64,000 bases of DNA from Bacteroidales bacterium UBA6397 (GTDB lineage: Bacteria; Bacteroidota; Bacteroidia; Bacteroidales; UBA932), in contig DJQB01000002.1 of assembly GCA_002439875.1 (NCBI GenBank), positions 1-64,000 of the forward strand. The letters run 5' to 3'. The notes under the pieces were generated by a model. The model searched no databases. It was not told where the DNA came from and was given only the letters and a program-made list of their open reading frames with translations. Of this stretch, positions 55,257 through 63,701 are shown in pieces. Position numbers and translations under genes: made by a program. Position 1 is the first letter of the stretch, and every line of letters begins with the position of its first letter.

Positions 55257-55320
55257 TTGAATATTTAGTCGTAACTTAGCAGACTGCTTGACGGGCAAAG
55301 ATTTTGCGGGGAGAAAGCCC
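55249..55320 (+). repeat. 72-bp direct repeat R2, copy A (overlaps the ATPase stop)
   Basis: Begins TTTTATAATTGAATATTTAG and ends GAAAGCCC. Copy B at 56053-56124 differs at 5 positions, all transitions. Confidence 0.9.
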
Positions 55321-55339
55321 GGCGGTGAGCCGACGCCCT

Positions 55340-55368
55340 CCGGTCACTGAGTCAGCCGATGTGACTGG
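55340..55368. repeat. REP-like hairpin with arms CCGGTCAC/GTGACTGG
   Basis: Eight-base arms with one G-T pair around TGAGTCAGCCGAT. The core GAGTCAGCCGA belongs to the same family as at 50284 and 56133. Confidence 0.5.
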
Positions 55369-55389
55369 ACGTCTTTAAGATTGGCTTGA

Positions 55390-55584
55390 TTCAAAGTGGA
55401 GCTCTTTGTGCAGTATGAAGTTGATTGAACGGAATATGGAGACAACTATTTTGATTTCAAATTCGCATTGGAGGACCTTCTTCATAGAGATGTTGACCTG
55501 ATTGAATATAATGCGATCCGGAATCCGTACTTCAAAGAAGAACTTGACGAGACTAAGCGGTTGATTTATGGACAGACATCTTAA
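55390..55584 (+). pseudogene. Remnant of MntA-type antitoxin nucleotidyltransferase
   Basis: The frame ending at TAA 55582-55584 reads VELFVQYEVD, an in-frame TGA (55426), then TEYGDNYFDFKFALEDLLHR followed by DVDLIEYNAIRNPYFKEELD. This is the C-terminal third of a minimal nucleotidyltransferase of the MntA family (MntA AMPylates and neutralises HepT). The N-terminal part with the GSxxRG and DxD motifs is missing. The fragment overlaps the next gene by 17 bp, as in intact mntA-hepT pairs. Confidence 0.75.
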
Positions 55585-55912
55585 GGCGTATTTGTTTGAC
55601 ATTCAGACAGCGATTGATGAAATCTATTCGTTCTTCGAGGATGTTCCCAAGCAGTTCGAGGAATATGGGCGCAATCTGATGCTTCGCCGCGCCATAGAAC
55701 GAAACGTTTCCATCATCGTATAAGCCGTCAATCGAGTTGTCAAGGAATATCCTGACGTTTCAATTACCAATGCCAGGGCTATAATCGCGACCCGTAACCG
55801 GGGCATTCACGCCTATGATGCTGTCACCGATGATATTATGTGGAAGATTGTGATTAATGATCTTCCGCGGCTGAGAGAAGAGGTGGCTTCGCTGATGTCT
55901 GAAAATATCTGA
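55568..55912 (+). pseudogene. HepT-type (DUF86) RNase toxin gene with premature stop
   Basis: ATG at 55568 starts MDRHLKAYLFDIQTAIDEI, typical of HepT. The reading continues to RRAIERNVSIIV, meets TAA at 55721-55723, and resumes in frame with AVNRVVKEYP and the active-site motif ARAIIATRNRGIHAYD (the RX4-6HXY signature), ending at TGA 55910. One nonsense codon therefore separates the two halves of a HepT of about 114 residues. HepT cleaves RNA when not modified by MntA. Loss of both toxin and antitoxin integrity is consistent with decay. Read-through is possible but there is no sign of it. Confidence 0.8.
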
Positions 55913-55924
55913 AAATAATTGAGT

Positions 55925-56003
55925 CCGTGCGTAAATGGTACCGTTGGACTCACGAAGTGTTGTTCTGTGGCCTCTCGTGCGTGAGGGGGGCATTTTCGCT
56001 CAC
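55925..56003 (+). repeat. 79-bp direct repeat R1, copy 2
   Basis: Same sequence as 53962-54040 with three substitutions; starts 12 bp after the HepT stop. Confidence 0.9.
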
Positions 56004-56052
56004 GAATATATTCCTACCCCTGAATCGGACAGAAGGTCTCTCTGTAAATGTG

Positions 56053-56124
56053 TTTTATAATTGAATATTTAGTCGTAACTTAGCGGATTGCTTGACAGGC
56101 AAAGATTTTGTGGGGAGGAAGCCC
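56053..56124 (+). repeat. 72-bp direct repeat R2, copy B
   Basis: Matches 55249-55320, including the bases that form the ATPase stop codon in copy A. Only 49 bp separate it from R1 copy 2, and no ATPase sequence remains between them. Confidence 0.9.
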
Positions 56125-56126
56125 CG

Positions 56127-56149
56127 GTCACTGAGCCTGGCGAAGTGAC
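56127..56149. repeat. REP-like hairpin with arms GTCACT/AGTGAC
   Basis: A perfect 6-bp stem around GAGCCTGGCGA; a further related half (GAGCCAGCCGAAGTGATC) follows at 56151-56168. Similarity to 55340-55368 extends the R2 repeat with indels. Confidence 0.5.
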
Positions 56150-56226
56150 AGAGCCAGCCGAAGTGATCGGCAGAACGCCTACGGGCGAAGCTAATTATTT
56201 GTGGACTGTTATTAAACACAACTGAT

Positions 56227-58353
56227 ATGAAAGCAAGTAGATTTTTGAGTTTTATCGCGTCCATCGCAGCGCTTTCGTTCGCCACGACAGCGTGCGAGGA
56301 AGAGAAAGAGGATCTTGGAGCGCCTCAAATTACGGTGGATCCGTCTGAGATCGAGGTGGACGTGAAAGGTGGCTCTAAGACCGTTAATTTGACGGCCACT
56401 AGAGATTGGACTGTACAAATTCCGGAGGACTGCAAATGGGTGGCCGTGTCTCCCGATCACGGTGAGGCTTCCTCGGAAGCCGTCACGATTAAAGTGACTG
56501 TCCTAGAGAATATTGAGAACGGTGTGGAAGGAGCTGCGCGTACCGGCAAGTTGACCTTTACCTGCGGACTGGTTGAAGGAACATTGACTGTAAACCAGAA
56601 AGGAAAAGAGGTAAAATATACATCAATTAGTGATGTTCTGGCAAAAGGTCTGGACACTGGGTTGGAGGCTGGCACCGTTATCAGCGGAGTTGTGATTTCC
56701 AATCCAAGTCTGAACAACTTTACCTCCAAGAAGATAGTCGTCCTTCAAGACGAGACGGCAGGTATAGAATTGTATTTGAGTTCTGACAGCAAGTTCGCTC
56801 GTGGCGACAAAGTCGCTGTGGATCTTTCCGGCCAGAAAATCTCCGAATACAAAGGCCTCAAGCAGATTAACGGTCTGTCGCTGGACAAGGTTACTCTGTT
56901 GGACTCTGACAATGAGGTTGTTGCCAAGGCTGTTGCCATCAAGGATTTCCTTGCCAACAAGTATGAAAGCCAGTATGTTGAGTTGAGCGGTGTTCAGGTT
57001 TTGGATTCCGACCTGTCCAAGACATGGGTTCAGAATGATCAGCACAGCAGCATCAATTTTGTGGACAAAGACGGTAACATCTTTGAGGTAAGATCCAGCA
57101 AATACTCCTCTTTCAAGGCTGATGTGGTTCCTCAAGGCTCTGGATCCATCAAGGGTATAGCTGCGATTTACGATGATACGATCCAGTTGATTTTCAGTGA
57201 TGCCAACGATTATGCAGGGCTGACTGGAGAAAGGTTTAAGACAGGCAGCTCTTGGACAGATCTGCCAAATGCTTCCGGTGAAGGTACTGAGGCTTCACCT
57301 TATAATGTTGCCAAATCATTGAACATTATTCATTCCGATAATATTCCAGAAGGCAAAGTCTATGTGAAAGGTAAGATTTCCAAACTGGGTGAATTTTCAG
57401 CGGACTATGGTAATTACACATACTACATCTCCGATGACGGTACCTCAACTAATGAATTCATGGTTTTCCGTGGCTATTATTACGGAGGAGAAAAGTTCAC
57501 TTCCGCAGATCAGTTGAAAGTAGGTGATGAGATTGTTGTTCTTGGCAAACTGATAATGTATAATGGTAAGACACCGGAGATTAATTCTGGTAGTTCTGTC
57601 ATCTCAATCAACGGCAAGGGTGACACGGGTCTTAAATTCTCCGTAAGCTCAACATTCATATCCGCGAAGGCAGAGGAAACTTCTGTCACATTCAATGTCA
57701 AGGCTAATGTCGCATGGACTGTAACCTCCGACAACTCAGCCTATACCGTGGAACCGTCTTCTGGAGATGCGGATGCCACTGTGACAGTGAAGTTTGCCGC
57801 CAACACAACAGAAGAGGACAAGGTGGTCAAACTCACAGTGTCCACAACGGCTGACGTGGCTACTAAGTCATATACTGTTACTCTGACACATAAGGCTGTA
57901 GGCGCTACTGATGATTATTCAAGCAATGTCACTTGGACGGTAGATGAAAATAATAAGTCATATTCAGAGAAAGCTACCATTAATGGTGTCAAGGATGTCC
58001 CTGTCTTGAAACTTGGTGCAAGTAGTAAGACTGGATCCGCTACGCTTGTGATTCCTGCTGGGACAAAGAAAATCTCTTTCTATGGTCTGGCCTGGAAAGG
58101 CAAGACTGCAAGTGTCGCTGCAGAATTTAATGGAGTCGCTATAGGTGATGCCATAAGCTTGAAGGCTAACCCTGGATGTTCGAACAGAGAACCATACACG
58201 ATCAACGATGTCACAACAGATTCTCAAAAAACAATCGACATCGCTGCCCTCAATGGTGGTAATCCTCTTCAGACAGACATGACGATCACCGTTAAGTCAG
58301 TCAAAGGTACGGACTATAGAGTCATTCTCTTTGGCATTCAGGCTGAAAAATAA
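56227..58353 (+). CDS. Surface lipoprotein with BACON and DUF5689/OB-fold domains
   Basis: A 708-residue lipoprotein (SFATTACEEEKED). The N-terminal BACON domain (about 35-125) has ITVDPSEIEVDVKGGSKTVN and a WTVQI strand. Residues about 135-330 carry a DUF5689-like OB domain (GTVISGVVISNPSLNNFTSK, VVLQDETAGIELYLSSDS, GDKVAVDLSGQKISEYKG). A second OB-type domain follows at about 350-465 (GKVYVKGKISKLGEF, YYISDDG, GDEIVVLGKL), then a second BACON-like repeat (about 475-560) and a C-terminal sandwich. DUF5689 and similar OB folds occur in lipoproteins next to secreted nucleases. Upstream lie the R2 and REP repeats; downstream a terminator at 58376 and the NUC1 gene. Confidence 0.8.
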   Translation: MKASRFLSFIASIAALSFATTACEEEKEDLGAPQITVDPSEIEVDVKGGSKTVNLTATRDWTVQIPEDCKWVAVSPDHGEASSEAVTIKVTVLENIENGVEGAARTGKLTFTCGLVEGTLTVNQKGKEVKYTSISDVLAKGLDTGLEAGTVISGVVISNPSLNNFTSKKIVVLQDETAGIELYLSSDSKFARGDKVAVDLSGQKISEYKGLKQINGLSLDKVTLLDSDNEVVAKAVAIKDFLANKYESQYVELSGVQVLDSDLSKTWVQNDQHSSINFVDKDGNIFEVRSSKYSSFKADVVPQGSGSIKGIAAIYDDTIQLIFSDANDYAGLTGERFKTGSSWTDLPNASGEGTEASPYNVAKSLNIIHSDNIPEGKVYVKGKISKLGEFSADYGNYTYYISDDGTSTNEFMVFRGYYYGGEKFTSADQLKVGDEIVVLGKLIMYNGKTPEINSGSSVISINGKGDTGLKFSVSSTFISAKAEETSVTFNVKANVAWTVTSDNSAYTVEPSSGDADATVTVKFAANTTEEDKVVKLTVSTTADVATKSYTVTLTHKAVGATDDYSSNVTWTVDENNKSYSEKATINGVKDVPVLKLGASSKTGSATLVIPAGTKKISFYGLAWKGKTASVAAEFNGVAIGDAISLKANPGCSNREPYTINDVTTDSQKTIDIAALNGGNPLQTDMTITVKSVKGTDYRVILFGIQAEK

Positions 58354-58375
58354 ATGATGAATTGATAAATGCAAT

Positions 58376-58409
58376 AAAAGGGATGCCCGCGAGCACGGGC
58401 AGCCCTTTT
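58376..58409 (+). terminator. Intrinsic terminator after the BACON/DUF5689 gene
   Basis: A 14-bp stem with one mismatch (58376-58389 with 58396-58409; AAAAGGG pairs with CCCTTTT), loop CGAGCA, ending in four Ts. It limits read-through into the NUC1 gene, which starts 22 bp later. Confidence 0.75.
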
Positions 58410-58431
58410 GCTCTCTTAAATATTAACGTTT

Positions 58432-59631
58432 GTGAAAATTGCGTTGAGACATATTACAATGCTCGTTGGCCTGTGCTGCCTTGCTGCCTTGGCGGTTATG
58501 TCATGTGATCCCTCGGAAGAGGTCAAACCGAATCCTCCTACAATTGAGCTTGGAAGCCCGATGGTGGAGGCGGTAGGCGGCTCTCAATTCCTCTATGTGA
58601 AATCGGACATCTCTTGGGAATTGTCCGTTGTTTCTGAATATGGTAGTGAAGTTGGGTGGGTAACATTTGACCAGACCTCCGGTGATGGCGACTGCAATGT
58701 CGTGGTGAAAGTGTCTCCGAACAACTCTGAAGAAGGGCGCACGGCCACAATCATCGTGACTTCTAAGGCTGGAGAGGATTCAGTTGTCCTGACACAAAAT
58801 GGCCAGGCTTCATCTTCTTCAGAAGGCAATCTCTCACCGAAGACCGGATGGATGGAGCTCCCCGCGATTCCAGATGGGACGGATGCATTTACCCATTCGA
58901 TGACAATCGGTTCTGTAAAGACACGCAACTATTCCTTCATCTGGGACTACGACAATCTGGTGGCTCCGTGGGTGGCCTATCCGCTATGTAAATGGAACAT
59001 AGGAGGTTCGGTGAAAAGAACCGATGCATGGGCACTTGACCCACTTCTACCGGAAAGCAAGCAACCTGTGCTCTACAAAGGCTTCAAGGACGGTAATGCC
59101 GGTTGGTTCGCAAGAGGTCATCAGATCGCCTCCGCGGACAGGCTTACATCATATTCAGCAAACTCCATGACCTTCTACGGCACGAATATGACCCCTCAGA
59201 TCCAGGACGGCTTCAACGGTGACATCTGGGCTAATCTCGAAGGCAAGGTGCGCTCGTGGGCCAACAGTTCGGATACACTCTATGTGGTGACGGGATGCGT
59301 CATTGACTACAAGGACGGCGAGACGGTCAAGTACGCCCTTGACAACAACGGAAAGAAAGTGACCGTGCCGACCGCCTATTACAAGGTCGTGCTCCGCTAT
59401 ATGAAGAACTCCACGATAGGCTATTCCGGCTATTCCGCCTGCGCTGTATGGCTGGATCACAAGGTGTATAGCTCAAAAAACATAAACTCCTCATATTCAA
59501 TGTCAGTTGATGACCTTGAAAAGAAACTGAACATCGATTTCTTTGTGAACTTGCCTGCCAAAGTCGGGGAGGAGACCGCAGCGAGGATCGAGGCGGAGAA
59601 TCCTGCCGATATTTCTTGGTGGTGGAGGTAA
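58432..59631 (+). CDS. Secreted DNA/RNA non-specific endonuclease (NUC1 family) with BACON domain
   Basis: A 399-residue lipoprotein (LAALAVMSCDPSEE; acidic residues after Cys favour surface export). Residues about 35-125 are a BACON domain (ISWELSVVSEYGSEVGWVTF). The nuclease domain (about 145-399) shows FARGHQIASADR near residue 226, the family RGH motif with the catalytic His, plus TNMTPQIQDGFNGDIWANLE with the metal-binding Asn and YVVTGCVID. Such enzymes degrade single- and double-stranded nucleic acid outside the cytoplasm. The start is GTG at 58432; it gives the basic n-region KIALRH, whereas the first ATG (58459) would remove it. The EEP gene follows 28 bp later. Confidence 0.88.
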   Translation: MKIALRHITMLVGLCCLAALAVMSCDPSEEVKPNPPTIELGSPMVEAVGGSQFLYVKSDISWELSVVSEYGSEVGWVTFDQTSGDGDCNVVVKVSPNNSEEGRTATIIVTSKAGEDSVVLTQNGQASSSSEGNLSPKTGWMELPAIPDGTDAFTHSMTIGSVKTRNYSFIWDYDNLVAPWVAYPLCKWNIGGSVKRTDAWALDPLLPESKQPVLYKGFKDGNAGWFARGHQIASADRLTSYSANSMTFYGTNMTPQIQDGFNGDIWANLEGKVRSWANSSDTLYVVTGCVIDYKDGETVKYALDNNGKKVTVPTAYYKVVLRYMKNSTIGYSGYSACAVWLDHKVYSSKNINSSYSMSVDDLEKKLNIDFFVNLPAKVGEETAARIEAENPADISWWWR

Positions 59632-59659
59632 GCTGCAACGAATATAATACAAAACTGAT

Positions 59660-60745
59660 ATGCATCTAAGAAAATTACTTTACTCCGCACTTCTGCTTCT
59701 CGCTGTCACCGCCACGGCGTGCGCCAAAGGGGGCAAAGGCGCGAGAGGCTATGTCATCGGCTTCTACAATGTCGAGAACCTCTTCGACACCTACCACGAT
59801 GAGGGCAAGAATGACTATGAATATCTCCCTGACGGGGCCAACCGCTGGACAGACACCCGCTACAACCGCAAACTCCACAACATCGCGACCGTGATCAAGG
59901 CGATGGCTGAGGAGAACAAGGCCTATCACACAATCCTCGGTCTCAGCGAGATTGAGAACCGTCACGTGCTTGAGGACCTTGTCAGCCAGCCGGAGATCAC
60001 CGATGCAAATTACCAGATCGTGCACTACGACGGTCCAGATAGGCGTGGCGTGGATGTGGCTCTGCTTTACAGGCCGGAGCAGTTCAAACTTATTGAGAGC
60101 AAGTCTATTCCTTATGATTTCAACAGCAAGGACATCAAGTTCGACATGGACAAGGGTTCGCAGAAGAATTTCCGCACCCGTGACATACTGATGGTCCGCG
60201 GTGAAATTAAGGGGGAGATGTTCGCGTTCTTCGTGGCGCACCTTCCGTCCAGGATCGGAGGCAAAGGCAGCGATCTGCGAAGCCGTGGCGCGGAGATCAT
60301 CTACGAGAATTCAGTCAAGCTGATGAATGAATATCCCGGAATCAAGATCGTGGCGATGGGCGACATGAACGACAACCCTACGGACGAGAGCATGACAGTT
60401 TATATGCATGGCAAGGAGAACGTCTCCGAGGTCGGCAAAATGGACTTTTTCTCTCCGTTCACATCAATGCTGAAGGCTGGCTACGGGTCTTTGGCCTACC
60501 GTGGAGACTGGAACATCTACGACATCATCATGACGAACGAGGCGCTGGTGAACGCTCCTAAGGGATCTCTGCGCATCGTCCCGATCGTTAAGGGGAAATA
60601 TTACGGGCGTGTCTTCAGCCAGCCGTTCATGGTTCAGCAGACCGGCCGGTACAAGGGAACCCCGTTCCGGACATATTCATCCGGTTCTTATGTCGGTGGC
60701 TACAGCGACCACTATCCGACATATATTGTTGTCAGTAACAAGTAA
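59660..60745 (+). CDS. Secreted endonuclease/exonuclease/phosphatase-family protein
   Basis: A 361-residue EEP-fold enzyme, exported as a lipoprotein (LLAVTATACAKGG). Catalytic motifs: GFYNVENLFDTYHDEG, LGLSEIENR (metal Glu, near residue 93), DRRGVDVALLYR, FFVAHLPSRIGG, VAMGDMNDNP near residue 233, and the final GGYSDHYPTYIVV with the catalytic His. Family members of this extracytoplasmic branch are taken to be nucleases or phosphodiesterases. Between the NUC1 endonuclease and a TonB receptor it fits a role in trimming released oligonucleotides; this is inferred from context, not shown. Confidence 0.85.
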   Translation: MHLRKLLYSALLLLAVTATACAKGGKGARGYVIGFYNVENLFDTYHDEGKNDYEYLPDGANRWTDTRYNRKLHNIATVIKAMAEENKAYHTILGLSEIENRHVLEDLVSQPEITDANYQIVHYDGPDRRGVDVALLYRPEQFKLIESKSIPYDFNSKDIKFDMDKGSQKNFRTRDILMVRGEIKGEMFAFFVAHLPSRIGGKGSDLRSRGAEIIYENSVKLMNEYPGIKIVAMGDMNDNPTDESMTVYMHGKENVSEVGKMDFFSPFTSMLKAGYGSLAYRGDWNIYDIIMTNEALVNAPKGSLRIVPIVKGKYYGRVFSQPFMVQQTGRYKGTPFRTYSSGSYVGGYSDHYPTYIVVSNK

Positions 60746-60797
60746 CACCTTCAGTCGCTTCGACAAACTATAATGATAGAGTTAATATTCAACACTT

Positions 60798-63698
60798 ATG
60801 AATAAAAGAATATTCCTTGCCGCCTCGGCCCTGTTCTTGGCTCTGACCCTGTCGGCCCAGAACTACACCGGTGGCGTGAAAGGTACGGTCGTCAGCCGTT
60901 TGAGCAAGGCGGCCATTGACGGAGCGGATCTGGTGCTGTATTCGGCCGGCCAGGAAGTCGCCCGTGTGAAAGCCGGTCATGACGGAACATTCCAGATCGG
61001 GAACCTGAAGGACGGGATGTACGATCTTGTCATCGAAAGCCCGGACTACCTCCAGTCCAGAGTCAACGTGACCGTCAACGACGGCTATGTCAAGAACATG
61101 TTCACTCTGTCCCTCACCCCGGTGGCGAAGGTCGCCGAGGTGGATGACGCCAGTTTCTCCGAGTTCGACATGGACGACTCAGGCTATTCCGACAGCCCGA
61201 CCATTCTCTTCGGCCAGAACGACGTTTTCAACAACATGGCCGGTTACAATTTCAGTTCCGTACGATTCCGTGTGCGTGGATATTCCAGTGAGTCTCAGGA
61301 TGTTTACCTCGCTGGTGTTAGGATGAACGACGCCATCACGGGCTACACTCCGTACTCCCTGTGGAGCGGTCTTAACGAGGCCACCAGAAGCAAGGAGTCC
61401 GTGAACGGAGCCGAGGTCTCCGACTTCGGATTCGGCGGCTACAACGGCCTCACGAACATCATGCCGATGGCCTCTTCCATCCGCACCGGCTGGAGGGGAA
61501 GCGTGCTGACAAACAGTGCCTTGTACAGACTCCGCCTGATGCTCACCTACGCTTCCGGGCAGCTTGACAACGGCTGGTCCTACGCTTTCAGCGCTTCCGC
61601 GAGACTTGGCGGAAACGACTGGATCAAAGGCGTTTTCTACCGTTCGTTCGGTTACTACGGCGCTGTCGAGAAGAAATTTGGCGAGGAACACAAGCTTGGC
61701 TTCACATTTATGGCCGCCCCTGGAGAGCGCGGAGCCCAGAACGGTTCCACCCAGGAGGTTTATGACCTGACGGGCGACAATATGTACAACTCCAACTGGG
61801 GCTACTATAACGGCAAGGTGCGCAACGCCCGTGTCCGCAAGACCCACGAGCCTATAGCGATACTCAAGTACGACTTCACTCCGGAATCTCAGAAGTTCGC
61901 CGCATCGGCCACAGTGCTTTACAGATTCGGCAAGAACGGCTACACGGCTCTCGACTGGTACGACGCCCCGGATCCACGCCCTGACTACTACAGGAACCTT
62001 CCGAGCTATTTCTACATGGACAACACTGACTACAACCGTCAGAACTTCGCGAAATACGCCTGGGCCAAAGAGGCTTGGGAGACGGACATTCCATCGATCA
62101 CCCACCTCAACTGGGATCGTCTCTATGCAGTCAACTCCCTTAACGCCACGGACGCGGGCAACCGTTCCAAGTACGTGATTGAGGAGAGGCGTGTGGACCA
62201 GAACGACCTCAACTTCGCCCTCAACGCCAAGTGGAATCCGGCCAAGTTCCTGACAATTAACGGCGGACTCTCCTACAAATGGAACCGCACTGAGTACTAC
62301 AAGGTTCTTGATGACCTGCTCGGTGGTGACTACTACGTCAACATCGACCAGTTCGCCGAGAGGGATTTCGCGGCCTATCCGACGATGATCCAGAACGACT
62401 TGGATTACTTCCTGAAGAACGGATCGGCCCAGACCATCAGGGAAGGGGACAAGTACGGCTACGACTACTACGCCCACGTACGACGCGCCGAGGCCTGGAC
62501 CTCCGGACGTTTCACGTTCGGTGGACTGGAGGCCACAGTGGCCGGCAGGTTGGGATATTCAAAATTCTGGAGGGAAGGCCTTTTGAGAAAGGGCCTTTTC
62601 CCTGGGCTTGACGACAACGGCAATCCGTTCACTTACGAAGGAAATGTCATCACGAAGTACGACCAGACCACCAGCAAGCCGATCACCTCGAAGGGCGAGT
62701 CCGACAGGAAGGACTTCCTCACCGGCTCGGGCAAACTGAACCTCAGCTACTTCATCCGTGGAGGCCACAGGATCTACGCCGACGCCGCCTACATCACCGA
62801 GGCTCCGACATTCAACCAGTCGTTCATCTCTCCGAGAACGAGAAACACCATCATGCCTGACCTCAAGACTGTGAAGACATTGACGGCTGACCTCAACTAC
62901 GCCTACAGCAACTCCGGCTACGATCTCCGCATCACCGGATTCTACACTTCAATCAAGGACCAGACGGATGTGATGAGCTTCTACGATGACTCGCAGAACT
63001 CGTTCACCAACTTCGCGATGTCGGGAATAGACGAGCGTCACATCGGAGTCGAGCTCGGCTTCAAGGTGCCGACCCCTGTCCCGAACCTTTCCGTCCAGGG
63101 AGTCCTCTCCTACGGTAAATACATCTACACCTCCAACCCGACGATGTACCAGACCTACGACAACAGCGCTGAATATGTCGCCGGGACCTACGGTGTCATC
63201 ATCCCTTACTGGAAGAGCCACCCGACCGCTGACGGAAAGACCGTGCGGCACTATGTGCCAAGCACTCCGCAGCTTGCGTCCAGCCTCGGCCTCGCGTGGA
63301 ACAAGAACTACTGGTTCATCGACGCTGATGTGGATTTCTTCGGGAACTCCTACCTTGACATGAATCCGCTCTACAGGACAGACATGGCCACCGCCGGACC
63401 GGACGGCACTGTCACCGCGCAGGAGATTGAGTATATGGCCGCGCAGGAGAAGTTCAAGAACTTCATGCTGGTGAACGCCAGTGTCGGGAAGTCCTGGTAT
63501 ATTCAGAGAAAGTACCAGCTCGGATTCTCGCTTCAGGTCAAGAACCTCCTGAACAACAAGGACGTGCGTACCGGCGGCTACGAGCAGACCCGCCTTGTGG
63601 ACAACACCGTCAGCAAGGAGAGATTCTACCGGTTTGATTCCAAGTACTTCTACATGAGCGGAATCAACTACATGTTGAACATTTATTTCAGATTCTAA
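60798..63698 (+). CDS. TonB-dependent receptor of the surface nuclease locus
   Basis: A 966-residue outer-membrane receptor. Signal peptide MNKRIFLAASALFLALTLSA, a carboxypeptidase-regulatory-like domain (GVKGTVVSRLSKAAIDGADL), then a plug-like region (NDVFNNMAGYNFSSVRFRVR, residues about 130-230) and a barrel with a C-terminal Phe (LNIYFRF). It lacks the SusC signature and no SusD follows, so it is not a classical glycan PUL transporter. The gene after it encodes a DUF5689 lipoprotein 3 bp downstream. Together with the two secreted nucleases upstream, it may import nucleotides, oligonucleotides or a cofactor. Confidence 0.85.
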   Translation: MNKRIFLAASALFLALTLSAQNYTGGVKGTVVSRLSKAAIDGADLVLYSAGQEVARVKAGHDGTFQIGNLKDGMYDLVIESPDYLQSRVNVTVNDGYVKNMFTLSLTPVAKVAEVDDASFSEFDMDDSGYSDSPTILFGQNDVFNNMAGYNFSSVRFRVRGYSSESQDVYLAGVRMNDAITGYTPYSLWSGLNEATRSKESVNGAEVSDFGFGGYNGLTNIMPMASSIRTGWRGSVLTNSALYRLRLMLTYASGQLDNGWSYAFSASARLGGNDWIKGVFYRSFGYYGAVEKKFGEEHKLGFTFMAAPGERGAQNGSTQEVYDLTGDNMYNSNWGYYNGKVRNARVRKTHEPIAILKYDFTPESQKFAASATVLYRFGKNGYTALDWYDAPDPRPDYYRNLPSYFYMDNTDYNRQNFAKYAWAKEAWETDIPSITHLNWDRLYAVNSLNATDAGNRSKYVIEERRVDQNDLNFALNAKWNPAKFLTINGGLSYKWNRTEYYKVLDDLLGGDYYVNIDQFAERDFAAYPTMIQNDLDYFLKNGSAQTIREGDKYGYDYYAHVRRAEAWTSGRFTFGGLEATVAGRLGYSKFWREGLLRKGLFPGLDDNGNPFTYEGNVITKYDQTTSKPITSKGESDRKDFLTGSGKLNLSYFIRGGHRIYADAAYITEAPTFNQSFISPRTRNTIMPDLKTVKTLTADLNYAYSNSGYDLRITGFYTSIKDQTDVMSFYDDSQNSFTNFAMSGIDERHIGVELGFKVPTPVPNLSVQGVLSYGKYIYTSNPTMYQTYDNSAEYVAGTYGVIIPYWKSHPTADGKTVRHYVPSTPQLASSLGLAWNKNYWFIDADVDFFGNSYLDMNPLYRTDMATAGPDGTVTAQEIEYMAAQEKFKNFMLVNASVGKSWYIQRKYQLGFSLQVKNLLNNKDVRTGGYEQTRLVDNTVSKERFYRFDSKYFYMSGINYMLNIYFRF

Positions 63699-63701
63699 GG
63701 T

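Noticed and set aside
61179..62477. Long open frame of 432 codons on the minus strand inside the TonB receptor gene
   Set aside because: It is Val-rich, has no recognisable domain or signal peptide, and mirrors the codon pattern of the receptor on the other strand; similar antisense frames occur at 20639-21442 and 35284-36465.
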